Notes under the pieces: model-generated
Databases searched by the model: none
What the model was told of the DNA's origin: nothing
The model's input: the letters and a program-made list of their open reading frames with translations, nothing else
Position numbers and translations under genes: made by a program
Assembly (NCBI GenBank): GCA_041393395.1
Contig: JAWKKG010000002.1
Coordinates: 930,001-994,000 of the forward strand
Length of the DNA stretch: 64,000 nucleotides
Direction: 5' to 3'
From: JAGQIB01 sp041393395
GTDB lineage: Bacteria > ARS69
Part shown: piece after piece, positions 7,953 to 15,589 of the stretch
Position numbering within the stretch: position 1 is the first letter of the stretch
How the letters are laid out: every line of letters starts with the position of its first letter

Positions 7953-9065
7953 GTGGCGATCGAAGGCGCGCGGGAACTGGCCGCCGAGCTGAAGGCCATC
8001 GAGCAGGGCAAGGGACGCCCGGTCTATCTCGTGTTCGGGAGCGAGTCGTACCTCGTGCGCGAGAGCGCCGATGCGCTCGCGGCCGCACTCGGGCGGGCGA
8101 CCGGCGCCGACGTGGCCCGCGTGGACGCGACCGGCAAGTCCGTCGAGGCGGTGCTCGAGCCCGTGACGGCGCTGTCGCTGTTCTCCTCGGCGCAGATCGC
8201 GCTGGTGCGGAACTTCGCGCATCTCCTCACCGGCGACGACGCGGACCGCCTGCTCCACGGCATCGACGTCGGCGTCGGCGAAGGCTCGGCCCTCGTGCTG
8301 GTGGCCACCGGCGCCACCCCGGCCGACAAGATCGACAAGCGCGTGAAGGGCTACAAGGGGCTCGCGAAGCGCGGCGTGGTGCTCGAGATGAACACGCAGA
8401 AGCCCGAGGACCTCGCGGACTGGATGCGCCGCAAGGCCACGGACGCCGGACTGAAGCTGCCCGCGAACGCGTCGGAGCTGCTGCTCGCGCGCGTGGGTCC
8501 GGACATGGGGCTGCTCAAGGGCGAGCTCGACAAGGCGATCCTGTTCTGCCACGGCCGAGATCGCATCGACGTCTCGGACCTCGAGATGCTCGTGGGCAAG
8601 TCGCGCGAGGACGCGGTGTGGGACGTGACCGAGGCGGTTTCCCGCGGCGACGCGCGCGGCGCGCTCACGATCCTCGAGGATCTCGTGACCACCGGCACGT
8701 TCCCGCTCGTGGTGCTCGCGCTGCTCGTCCGCCAGACCCGACATCTCCTGCAGGCGCGCCTGCTCTGGGACGCGGCCGGCAATCCTCCGTTCGGCGACAT
8801 GCGTTCGTTCCAGTCCCGGGTGGGACCGAGGGTGCCGAAGGGCGCGTTCGGCGGCGGCCCCGACGACGTCACCACGATCCATCCGTTCGCGTCGTACAAG
8901 CGGTTCGAGGCGGCGCGCGAGCAGGACGCCCGCGAGCTGCGCGATCAGCTCTCGCGACTGCGCCGCGCGGACCGCGACGCCAAAACCGGCGCCGCCGCCG
9001 GCGCGCACGAGGTCGTGCAGGAGCTGCTGCTCGATCTCGCGGCGCGCGCGAGGAACGTCGCGTGA
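7953..9065 (+). CDS. holA: DNA polymerase III subunit delta
   Basis: Clamp-loader delta subunit (370 residues), the wrench that opens the sliding clamp. Family features seen are RPVYLVFGSESYLVRESADAL at the N-terminus, the acidic loop around VGVGEGSALVLVATG, and the middle region ELLLARVGPDMGLLKGELDKA, followed by SREDAVWDVTEAVSRGDARGA. These match the HolA order of AAA-like domain, lid and collar domains. The GTG start has GGAGGG seven bases upstream. The stop overlaps the start of holB by four bases (GTGA), so both clamp-loader subunits are translationally coupled. Confidence 0.9.
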   Translation: MAIEGARELAAELKAIEQGKGRPVYLVFGSESYLVRESADALAAALGRATGADVARVDATGKSVEAVLEPVTALSLFSSAQIALVRNFAHLLTGDDADRLLHGIDVGVGEGSALVLVATGATPADKIDKRVKGYKGLAKRGVVLEMNTQKPEDLADWMRRKATDAGLKLPANASELLLARVGPDMGLLKGELDKAILFCHGRDRIDVSDLEMLVGKSREDAVWDVTEAVSRGDARGALTILEDLVTTGTFPLVVLALLVRQTRHLLQARLLWDAAGNPPFGDMRSFQSRVGPRVPKGAFGGGPDDVTTIHPFASYKRFEAAREQDARELRDQLSRLRRADRDAKTGAAAGAHEVVQELLLDLAARARNVA

Positions 9066-10381
9066 CGCTCGATCGCATTCGCGGCCACGAGGCCGTGCGC
9101 GATCAGCTCCGCGCCGCGCGCGAGAGCGGACGCGTCCCCCATGCGATGCTGTTCACGGGTCCCGAGGGCGTGGGCAAGTGCACGACGGCGATCGCGTTCG
9201 CGCGCGAGCTCGTGTGCGCCGGTCGCGCGGATGACGAAGCGCGTTTCGACCGCGGCGTGCACGACCGCTTCGTTCTCTACTCGGATCTGGACCGGCCGCT
9301 GCCCGTGCGGCGCGCGGACCTGCTCGAGGTGGCGGGAGACGAGGCGACGTTGCGGGGCGCCTACGCGGTGCTCGAGGACCACGACTGGCTGACGGGTGTG
9401 ACGCCGGCCGGCGGTGCGGACGTCATCGATCTCCTCGTGCGCAATCCGGATCGCTGGCTCGGACGGAAGGGCATCCCGTTCGCCGACGTCGTGGACCGCG
9501 AGCTCTCCGCGCTCGAGAAGTCGAAGAAGTCCACGCCGGAGGCGGTCGAGGTCGCGCGCCGGCTGTTCGGCGCCGGCACGTCGCGCGCGTGGTACCGCAA
9601 GAACCTCGGCATCGAGCTGATCAACGGCAAGGGCGACGGCTCGTACTTCCGCACGGTGGAGTCGCTCCTGTCGCGCTCGACCGGCGGCGACTGGCGCGTG
9701 GTGGTGGTCGACGACGCCCACAACATGACGGACGCGGCCGAGAACGCGTTTCTCAAGACGCTGGAGGAGCCGCCGCCGAACACGTTGCTGGTGCTGGTGA
9801 CGTCGCAGCCGCTCTCGCTTCTGCCGACCACGCTCTCGCGTTGCGCCCGCCTGGTGTTCGACGCGATCCCGGTGGACCCGCTCGCGGAGTTCCTGCACGA
9901 GACCCAGGACGTGGAGCGACCCGCGGCGACGCTGCTCGCCACGCTCGCCGAGGGCAGCATCGGCCGCGCGCTCGAGCTGCGCGACATCGACTTCGGCTCC
10001 CGTCTCCGGTTCCTCGAGGAGCTGCTGCCGGCCGTCGCGGCCGGTGATCTCGCGCGCTGCCTCGCGCTCGCCGGCGCGCGCGTGGCGGCGGGCGGGACGG
10101 ACACCGACAACGTGCGTGTCGCCCAGCGGCGCGAGGCGAGCGTGCTGCTCGATCTCCTCTCGCTCACCTTCCGAGATCTCGCGCTGCAGACCGCGGCGCC
10201 CGATCTCCGGCTCGCGAGCGGGCTGCCTGCCGACTTCGTGCGCTCGATCGCCGCTCGCCAGCCGGTAGAGGTCTGGGAGGAGCTGTTCGATCGGACGGGC
10301 TCGGCCGCGGCCGACGTCCGGCTCTCCGTCGAGCCGCGTCTCGCCGTCGAGGCGCTGTTCGTGGACGCGCTTCCGGCATGA
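9062..10381 (+). CDS. holB: DNA polymerase III subunit delta' with a large insertion
   Basis: Clamp-loader delta' subunit, 439 residues, longer than the usual 300-340. The N-terminal motif RIRGHEAVRDQLRAA, the loop GPEGVGKC (33-40), VVVVDDAHNM (about 213-222), AENAFLKTLEEPPPNTLLVL and the sensor-1-like LPTTLSRC are all diagnostic. Two oddities: cysteine replaces the usual Ser/Thr after the P-loop lysine, and about 175 residues separate the P-loop from the Walker B region, where other delta' proteins have a short four-cysteine zinc module. No such cysteine cluster is present here. GTG start inside the holA stop; its own stop overlaps the next start (ATGA). Confidence 0.85.
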   Translation: MTLDRIRGHEAVRDQLRAARESGRVPHAMLFTGPEGVGKCTTAIAFARELVCAGRADDEARFDRGVHDRFVLYSDLDRPLPVRRADLLEVAGDEATLRGAYAVLEDHDWLTGVTPAGGADVIDLLVRNPDRWLGRKGIPFADVVDRELSALEKSKKSTPEAVEVARRLFGAGTSRAWYRKNLGIELINGKGDGSYFRTVESLLSRSTGGDWRVVVVDDAHNMTDAAENAFLKTLEEPPPNTLLVLVTSQPLSLLPTTLSRCARLVFDAIPVDPLAEFLHETQDVERPAATLLATLAEGSIGRALELRDIDFGSRLRFLEELLPAVAAGDLARCLALAGARVAAGGTDTDNVRVAQRREASVLLDLLSLTFRDLALQTAAPDLRLASGLPADFVRSIAARQPVEVWEELFDRTGSAAADVRLSVEPRLAVEALFVDALPA

Positions 10382-11022
10382 GTCGTCGCCGGGCCCTCCG
10401 GGCGGTGGCGCTGGCGAGTCTGTGCTGTGTGGCCGCGTGCGGCGACGGCGACCGCGCGGAACGTCGCGCGGCCGCGGTGAACGACGGTGCCCGCAGCTCA
10501 CCGGCCTCCGATCTGCCGGACGCGCTCCTCCTCCGGTTCCGCGAGTCGAACGGCGTCGGGTTCGACCGGGAAAGCTGGGAGCTCGAGCTCCTGCAGATGG
10601 GCAGCGACATCCGGCTTCGCGGCTCGGTCCGATCGGGCGGCACGTCGGTCGCGATCTACCAGCCGATGGGTCCGGGGGACTTCGCGCATCTCTGGCAGTG
10701 GATCCGCACGCTGCCCTATCCCGGCTGGCAGGCGCACGAGGACGAGAGCGTCGCCGAGGCGGAATGGTCGAAATCGCTCCAGATCGACGTGGTCCTCCGA
10801 AACGGGGACCGCAAGCTCGGTCGCGGCACCTGGCGCCGGCCGCTCGTGGGCGCGGCCTGGGTGCAGGACCTCGAGGATCGCATGCACGCGCTCGCGCTCG
10901 ATCTCGCGCGCCAGGAGATGGCCCGCCAGCAGTCGGAAAAGGACGCGAAGGTCCGGGCGGGAGACGAGCCGTCCGCCGCCGCCGGCCCCTCCGACCCCGG
11001 CGAGGACCCGCTTGCGCCCTGA
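10378..11022 (+). CDS. Hypothetical lipoprotein in the holAB operon
   Basis: Protein of 214 residues that I do not recognise. The N-terminus is a lipoprotein signal peptide (LASLCCVAAC, lipid-anchored Cys about residue 21), so it should sit in a membrane facing the periplasm. The mature part has a single compact region (about 45-180) with WQWIRTLPYPGW and DVVLRNGDRKLGRGTW, ending in a Lys/Glu-rich helix and a disordered Pro/Ser tail. It is translationally coupled to holB (ATGA overlap) and overlaps the following PIN-domain gene by 11 bases, so it is probably co-transcribed, although no functional link to replication is evident. Confidence 0.75.
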   Translation: MSRRRALRAVALASLCCVAACGDGDRAERRAAAVNDGARSSPASDLPDALLLRFRESNGVGFDRESWELELLQMGSDIRLRGSVRSGGTSVAIYQPMGPGDFAHLWQWIRTLPYPGWQAHEDESVAEAEWSKSLQIDVVLRNGDRKLGRGTWRRPLVGAAWVQDLEDRMHALALDLARQEMARQQSEKDAKVRAGDEPSAAAGPSDPGEDPLAP

Positions 11023-11491
11023 CGGGTCCGGCTCCGCCCGGCCGCTCGGTCCCGGCCGGCCCCCCCGGCTCGTGGTCGACACGAACCTGTTCGTGGCCTG
11101 GCTGTTCCGGCCCGCGGCCCCGGGTCCGCGCCGTCTCCTCGACGCGTGGCGTGCCGGTCAGGTCCGGTTCTGCGTCTCGGCCCCGGTCCTGCGCGAGATC
11201 CGGGCCACGCTGTCCCGCCTGCCCGGGGTCGGGAGCCGTTGTCGGGAGCTCCTGGCCGACCTGGAGGACCCGCAGCGCACGGAGTTCGTCGATCCGGCTC
11301 CGAACAGCGGGTTCCGGTGCGCCGACCCCGCCGACGACAAGTTCCTCGACCTCGCGCTCGCCGCCTCGGCCGACGCGCTCGTCACCAGTGATCGGGCGCT
11401 GCTCGAGGTCGAAGGATTTCCGATCCCGATCGTCAAGAGTTCCGCCGCTCCGGTTCAATGGTCGGGGCGGGACGACCGATCCGAGGGGTGA
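11012..11491 (+). CDS. PIN-domain protein (putative ribonuclease)
   Basis: Protein of 159 residues with a PIN fold, the metal-dependent nuclease domain of VapC-like toxins and some housekeeping RNases. The first acidic site is RLVVDTNLFVAWLFRP (Asp about 23); the second block is DPADDKFLDLALAASADALV followed by TSDRALL, giving the expected Asp cluster. A TTG start at 11012 fits an upstream GAGG and overlaps the lipoprotein gene by 11 bases; a GTG at 11072 is possible but would begin within the first beta strand. No antitoxin gene is adjacent, so a toxin-antitoxin role is not supported. This solitary type is often annotated as a 'putative toxin PIN domain' protein. Confidence 0.75.
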   Translation: MRPDGSGSARPLGPGRPPRLVVDTNLFVAWLFRPAAPGPRRLLDAWRAGQVRFCVSAPVLREIRATLSRLPGVGSRCRELLADLEDPQRTEFVDPAPNSGFRCADPADDKFLDLALAASADALVTSDRALLEVEGFPIPIVKSSAAPVQWSGRDDRSEG

Positions 11492-11610
11492 GGCTCCGGT
11501 CTCACGGCTTCGGTTGTCCTCCTCCGGGAGGGCCGATACCATGACTCCACCGGACCCCACCGTTCTCGCTCCGATCGAATGCCGCCTCCGTCCCTCGAGG
11601 ATCCTGGCCC

Positions 11611-12726
11611 GTGCGCTGGAAGAACTGGACCGACAACGCGCCCGCGAAGATCCTGTCGTTCCTGGTCGCGCTGTTGCTCTGGTTCAGCGTCACGAACGAG
11701 ATCGAGTTCGAGAACGACTACCAGTTCCCCGTGGAGTACGTGAACCGTCCGGCCGGACTCACCACGCTGCAGCCGCTGCCGGATCACGTGATCGCGACCG
11801 TCCGCGGCAAAGGCAAGTTCCTGTGGCTGCGGCTGCGTGACGGTGTCTGCAGCGTGGACCTCTCGGGCTACCAGATCGGCCAGAACCGGATCCTGTTCTC
11901 CGGCCAGGACATCGTCCTGCCCAAGGACGTGCCGGTGAGTCGCATCGACGTCAAGGAGCCGCGTCGTGTCACGGTCGACTTCGACACCACGGTCGTGCGG
12001 GACATCCCGATCACGCCGCAGGTGATCGGGGATCTCGCCGCGAACTACACGCAGGTCGGCAAGACGTTCCTCTCACCGCCCATGGCCCGCGTGAAGGGAC
12101 CGCGCAAGCTCGTGGATCAGATGGCGCTGCTGCCCACGGTGGAGATCGACGTCCGCGGACAGAAGAACTCGGTGCGGCGCAAGGTGCGGCTGGAGCCGCC
12201 GGCGTCGCCCACGGTCGAGGTCACGCCGATGACGGTGGACATCGGCATCACGATCGAGCCGCTGATCAAGCGCTCCCTCGACGGCCTGACGCTCGAGATC
12301 GCGAGCGCCGCGGCGCCGCCGGCCACGAAGATCACGTTCGAGCCGCCGGTGCTCGCGGTGGAGATCGAGGCCGCGAAGAGCGTGGTGGAGGCGGCGGTAC
12401 GCGAGGTCACGTCGGTCGTGGTCAGCGCGGAGAACTGGACCGTGGGCACCTCGGTCCTCGAGTACCGCGAGCTCCGCGACGGGCGGCTCGTGTTCGCGGC
12501 GCGCGACTCCTTCCCGTTCCAGGATCTGCCGCCGGCCGCCGCCACGAACGGCACGCCGCGCCCCGCGACCGACGCCCCGCCGGAGCCGGAACCCGTGGCC
12601 GTGCACGGAGAGGTCCTCGCGCGCCTCGCGCTCCCGCGCGAGGTGAAGGTGCTCGGCATCACGCCGGACCACGTGACGGTGCGCGTCCGCGAGCTCGCGG
12701 AAGAAGTGGTGCGGACGGCCGAATGA
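11611..12726 (+). CDS. YbbR-domain protein (CdaR-like)
   Basis: Membrane-anchored protein of 371 residues: a short cytoplasmic N-terminus, one transmembrane helix (AKILSFLVALLLWFSVTNEI, about residues 12-31) and extracytoplasmic YbbR repeats. In Firmicutes CdaR regulates the diadenylate cyclase CdaA and is encoded next to it. Here no cyclase gene is adjacent; the gene instead overlaps tsaD by four bases (ATGA). A Pro/Ala-rich linker near residues 308-330 separates the last repeat. The GTG start places the helix at the N-terminus as in the family. Role in c-di-AMP control is therefore only a family-level inference. Confidence 0.82.
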   Translation: MRWKNWTDNAPAKILSFLVALLLWFSVTNEIEFENDYQFPVEYVNRPAGLTTLQPLPDHVIATVRGKGKFLWLRLRDGVCSVDLSGYQIGQNRILFSGQDIVLPKDVPVSRIDVKEPRRVTVDFDTTVVRDIPITPQVIGDLAANYTQVGKTFLSPPMARVKGPRKLVDQMALLPTVEIDVRGQKNSVRRKVRLEPPASPTVEVTPMTVDIGITIEPLIKRSLDGLTLEIASAAAPPATKITFEPPVLAVEIEAAKSVVEAAVREVTSVVVSAENWTVGTSVLEYRELRDGRLVFAARDSFPFQDLPPAAATNGTPRPATDAPPEPEPVAVHGEVLARLALPREVKVLGITPDHVTVRVRELAEEVVRTAE

Positions 12727-13751
12727 TCCTCGGCATCGAGACCTCCTGCGACGAGACCGCCGCCGCACTGCTCGACGCGAGCGGCGAGCTCCGCTCGAAC
12801 GTGATCGCCTCGCAACGCGTGCACGAGCGGTACGGCGGCGTGGTGCCGGAGATCGCGTCGCGCGAACACGTGAAGAAGCTCGTTCCCGTGATCGATCAGG
12901 CGCTCGCCGATGCCGGCGTCACTCTGGATCACGTGAGCGGGATCGCGGTCACCTCGGGGCCCGGCCTGGTGGGGTCGCTGCTCGTGGGGCTCACCACGGC
13001 CAAGGCGATGGCCGCCGCGCGCGGGCTGCCGCTCGTGGGGGTGAACCACCTCGAGGGACATGTGCGCTCACCCTTCCTGGAATCCGCCGAGTTCCGCGTG
13101 CCGGCGGTGGTGCTCGTCGCATCCGGCGGCCACACGCTGCTCGTGCACGTGAACGAGACACACGACCTCGAGATCCTGGGCCGCACGCGCGACGACGCGG
13201 CGGGCGAGGCGTACGACAAGGTGTCCGTGCTCCTCGGCCTCGGCTATCCCGGCGGGGCGGCGCTCGAGAAGCTCGCGAAGGGCGGGGACCCGGCCGCGTT
13301 CGCGTTCCCGCGCTCCTGGCTGGAAGACGGGACCCTCGACTTCTCCTTCTCGGGACTGAAGACGGCGGTGCGCTTCACGCTGGACCGTGACCCGTCGCTG
13401 GCGACGGGGGAGCGCGCCGCCGACGTCGCGGCGTCGTTCCAGGCCGCGGTGATCGAAGTGCTCGTGACGCGGCTCGTGCAGGCCGCGGAGCGCGTCGGCG
13501 CGGGCTCTGTGTCCGTCGCGGGGGGAGTGGCCGCGAACCGCACGCTGCGCGCTGCGCTGGAGCAGGAGTGCGCGAGGCGTCGTCTCCACCTCGTGGTGCC
13601 GCGGCACGAGTACTGCGGCGACAATGCGGCGATGATCGCGTTCGCGGGGAAACGTCGACTGGATCGCGGCGAGAGCGACGATCTGACCCTCGACGCCCAC
13701 CCGAACCTGCCGCTCGGCGACATCCCGAACCGGGCGCGCGGACGCAAGTAG
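12723..13751 (+). CDS. tsaD: tRNA N6-adenosine threonylcarbamoyltransferase
   Basis: TsaD (Kae1/Gcp) transfers the threonylcarbamoyl group to A37 of ANN-decoding tRNAs, an essential modification. The 342-residue protein has the normal family length. It begins MILGIETSCDETAAAL, carries the metal-binding H109 and H113 in NHLEGH, the ATP-binding SGGHT and the substrate-site LGLGYPGG. It also has FSFSGLKTAVR and the late motif SVAGGVAANRTLR. The start overlaps the ybbR stop (ATGA). Cytoplasmic; its partners TsaB, TsaE and TsaC are not in the window. Confidence 0.96.
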   Translation: MILGIETSCDETAAALLDASGELRSNVIASQRVHERYGGVVPEIASREHVKKLVPVIDQALADAGVTLDHVSGIAVTSGPGLVGSLLVGLTTAKAMAAARGLPLVGVNHLEGHVRSPFLESAEFRVPAVVLVASGGHTLLVHVNETHDLEILGRTRDDAAGEAYDKVSVLLGLGYPGGAALEKLAKGGDPAAFAFPRSWLEDGTLDFSFSGLKTAVRFTLDRDPSLATGERAADVAASFQAAVIEVLVTRLVQAAERVGAGSVSVAGGVAANRTLRAALEQECARRRLHLVVPRHEYCGDNAAMIAFAGKRRLDRGESDDLTLDAHPNLPLGDIPNRARGRK

Positions 13752-13770
13752 ACCGGCTTCAGCGAGGGGG

Positions 13771-14361
13771 CTACGGCGCGGGATAACACGCGACGATCGC
13801 CTTGTAGCGCTCGCGTGTCCCGTCCTCCTCCACGCCGTACCGCGCTCGCAGCTCCCGGATCGCCTCCAGGAGATCGCCGAGGAACGCGGCGCGCGCCGCC
13901 GGATCCGCGAACGAGAGGTCGAGCGACGTCGCGTAGGTCGAGCACTCCCGTTCGTCGCAGGCCGCCTGGTCGAGCAACACGAGCGCGTCGCCCGCAAGCC
14001 GCTCTCCGAGTGCCACCAGGTTCTTGAGCGGCCGACGTTCCGAACCCGTCCGCAGTGCCCGCCTCCGCTCGCCCCCCGGCGTGAGCGACTCCGCGATCAC
14101 GAACGTCCGCGCCAGCGCGACGTAGAGATTCTCGTTCAGGTTGCGCACACGTCGCGTGCCGGCGCGTCGCAGCAGCCCGGCGTCGCGCAGCTTGCGGACG
14201 TGGTGGTTCACGCGCGGCGCCGGCAAGCCGAGCTCGCGCGCGACCTCGGTGGCGGAGCGCGGCTCCCGCAGCGCCGCGAGCACGCGGGCGCGGGTGGGGT
14301 GCAGCAGGAGCGCGGCGACGGCGGGATCGTCGATCCGCATCTGCTCCGTGGCGACGGCCAT
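13771..14361 (-). CDS. ArsR-like winged-helix transcriptional regulator
   Basis: DNA-binding protein of 196 residues. The first 90 residues form an ArsR-type winged helix (LLHPTRARVLAALREP, SATEVARELGLPAPRVNHH, VRKLRDAGLLRRAG). The C-terminal half (about 100-196) is an unrecognised domain with several aromatic and acidic residues (CDERECSTYATSLDLSFAD, YKAIVACYPAP) that could be a ligand-binding or dimer domain. The ATG start is supported by GGGAGAG. It is divergent from the signalling cassette and converges with tsaD, with only 19 bases between the two stops. No metal-binding ELCVCDL motif is seen, so metal sensing is unlikely. Confidence 0.82.
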   Translation of the reverse strand: MAVATEQMRIDDPAVAALLLHPTRARVLAALREPRSATEVARELGLPAPRVNHHVRKLRDAGLLRRAGTRRVRNLNENLYVALARTFVIAESLTPGGERRRALRTGSERRPLKNLVALGERLAGDALVLLDQAACDERECSTYATSLDLSFADPAARAAFLGDLLEAIRELRARYGVEEDGTRERYKAIVACYPAP

Positions 14362-14629
14362 GATTCTCTCCCAGAACGCGTTCGTCGCCCCCGACCGGAG
14401 GGGGACCGCTTCACGAAAAGTATCGGCTTCGCGGAGAAACCCTTGAGCGGAAAGCACTTCAGCGCGCCGCACCTGCCGGCCGAAAAGCAGGGAAGGACCT
14501 GCCGCCCCCCCGGGATTCGCGAAAGAGGAACCCGGGCGGGTGCCGATGAGTCGAGGAAGGAACGTCCGCGGCGACGCGGGCGTCAGGCCGTTCCGCGCCT
14601 CGCACGGCGCGCCACCCCCGGGAGCACGC

Positions 14630-15589
14630 GTGAGCACCATCGATCTGGCTCGTCCCCCTCGCATCCTGGTCGTGGACGACGAGCCTCCCATCCGCGAGAT
14701 CCTCAAGTTCCAGCTCGAGAACGCGGGCTTCTACGTGAAGTGCGCACAAGACGGCGAGGAAGGCCTCCAGATGGTCACGGAGGATCCGCCGGATCTCGTC
14801 CTGCTCGATCTGATGATCCCGCAGATGGACGGCTACGAAGTCTGCCGTCGGATCAAGAACGACTACAACACGCGCCACATCCCGGTGATCATCCTGACCG
14901 CTCGCGGCGAGCTGGACGAGAAGCTGAAGGGTCTCGAGAACGGCGCGAACGACTACGTGACGAAGCCGTTCTCGATGCCGGAACTGCTCATGCGCGTGAA
15001 GAACGTGCTGGCGTGGAGCGTCTCGCAACGCGAGGCGAATCCCCTCACGGGTCTGCCGGGGAACGTGTCGATCGAGCGCGAACTGACGCAGCGCATCGAG
15101 ACCGGCCGCCCGTTCGCGTTCATCTATACCGACATCGACAACTTCAAGGCGTTCAACGACTACTACGGTTACGCCAAGGGTGACGAGGCGATCCGCACCA
15201 CGGCCCGCATCCTCACGAACGCGATCGTGGACGCCGGCAACTCCGACGACTTCGTGGGTCACGTGGGCGGCGACGACTTCGTCCTCATGACCACCCCGGA
15301 TCGGGTCGACGCGATCGCGCGCGCCGTGATCGAGCTCTTCGACCGGAAGTCCCAGGCGCTGTTCGACCCCGAGGATCTCGAGCGCGGCTATCTGAAGATC
15401 CGCCGCCGCTCCGGCGAGGTGATGCGCGTGAAGTCCCTCGGCATCACCCTCGCGATCGTCACGAACGAAAGCGGCAACATCGGACACATCGGTCGCGTGG
15501 CGGACATCGCCTCCGAGCTGAAGAGATACGGCAAGAACATGAGCGGCAGCGTGGTCGTGCGCGAGCGGCGGGGAGGACGGGCATCTTGA
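14630..15589 (+). CDS. Response regulator with GGDEF-like (GGDDF) output domain
   Basis: Protein of 319 residues: a receiver domain (residues 8-125; acidic pocket D16 D17, phosphoacceptor D60, conserved K112) joined to a GGDEF-family domain (about 135-305). GGDEF enzymes make cyclic di-GMP. Seen here are NPLTGLPGN, the metal-binding segment YTDIDNFKAFNDYYGYAKGD and the signature GHVGGDDF (GGDDF at 213-217). The canonical Glu is Asp, so catalysis is uncertain; this variant occurs in a recognisable subgroup of receiver-GGDEF proteins. The GTG start has GGGAG five to nine bases upstream. Its stop overlaps the kinase start (TTGA), so kinase and regulator are coupled and very probably partners. 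Confidence 0.88.
   Translation: MSTIDLARPPRILVVDDEPPIREILKFQLENAGFYVKCAQDGEEGLQMVTEDPPDLVLLDLMIPQMDGYEVCRRIKNDYNTRHIPVIILTARGELDEKLKGLENGANDYVTKPFSMPELLMRVKNVLAWSVSQREANPLTGLPGNVSIERELTQRIETGRPFAFIYTDIDNFKAFNDYYGYAKGDEAIRTTARILTNAIVDAGNSDDFVGHVGGDDFVLMTTPDRVDAIARAVIELFDRKSQALFDPEDLERGYLKIRRRSGEVMRVKSLGITLAIVTNESGNIGHIGRVADIASELKRYGKNMSGSVVVRERRGGRAS

Noticed and set aside
11012..11491. VapC-type toxin-antitoxin locus
   Set aside because: No small antitoxin gene lies next to the PIN gene; the neighbours are a lipoprotein and a YbbR protein.
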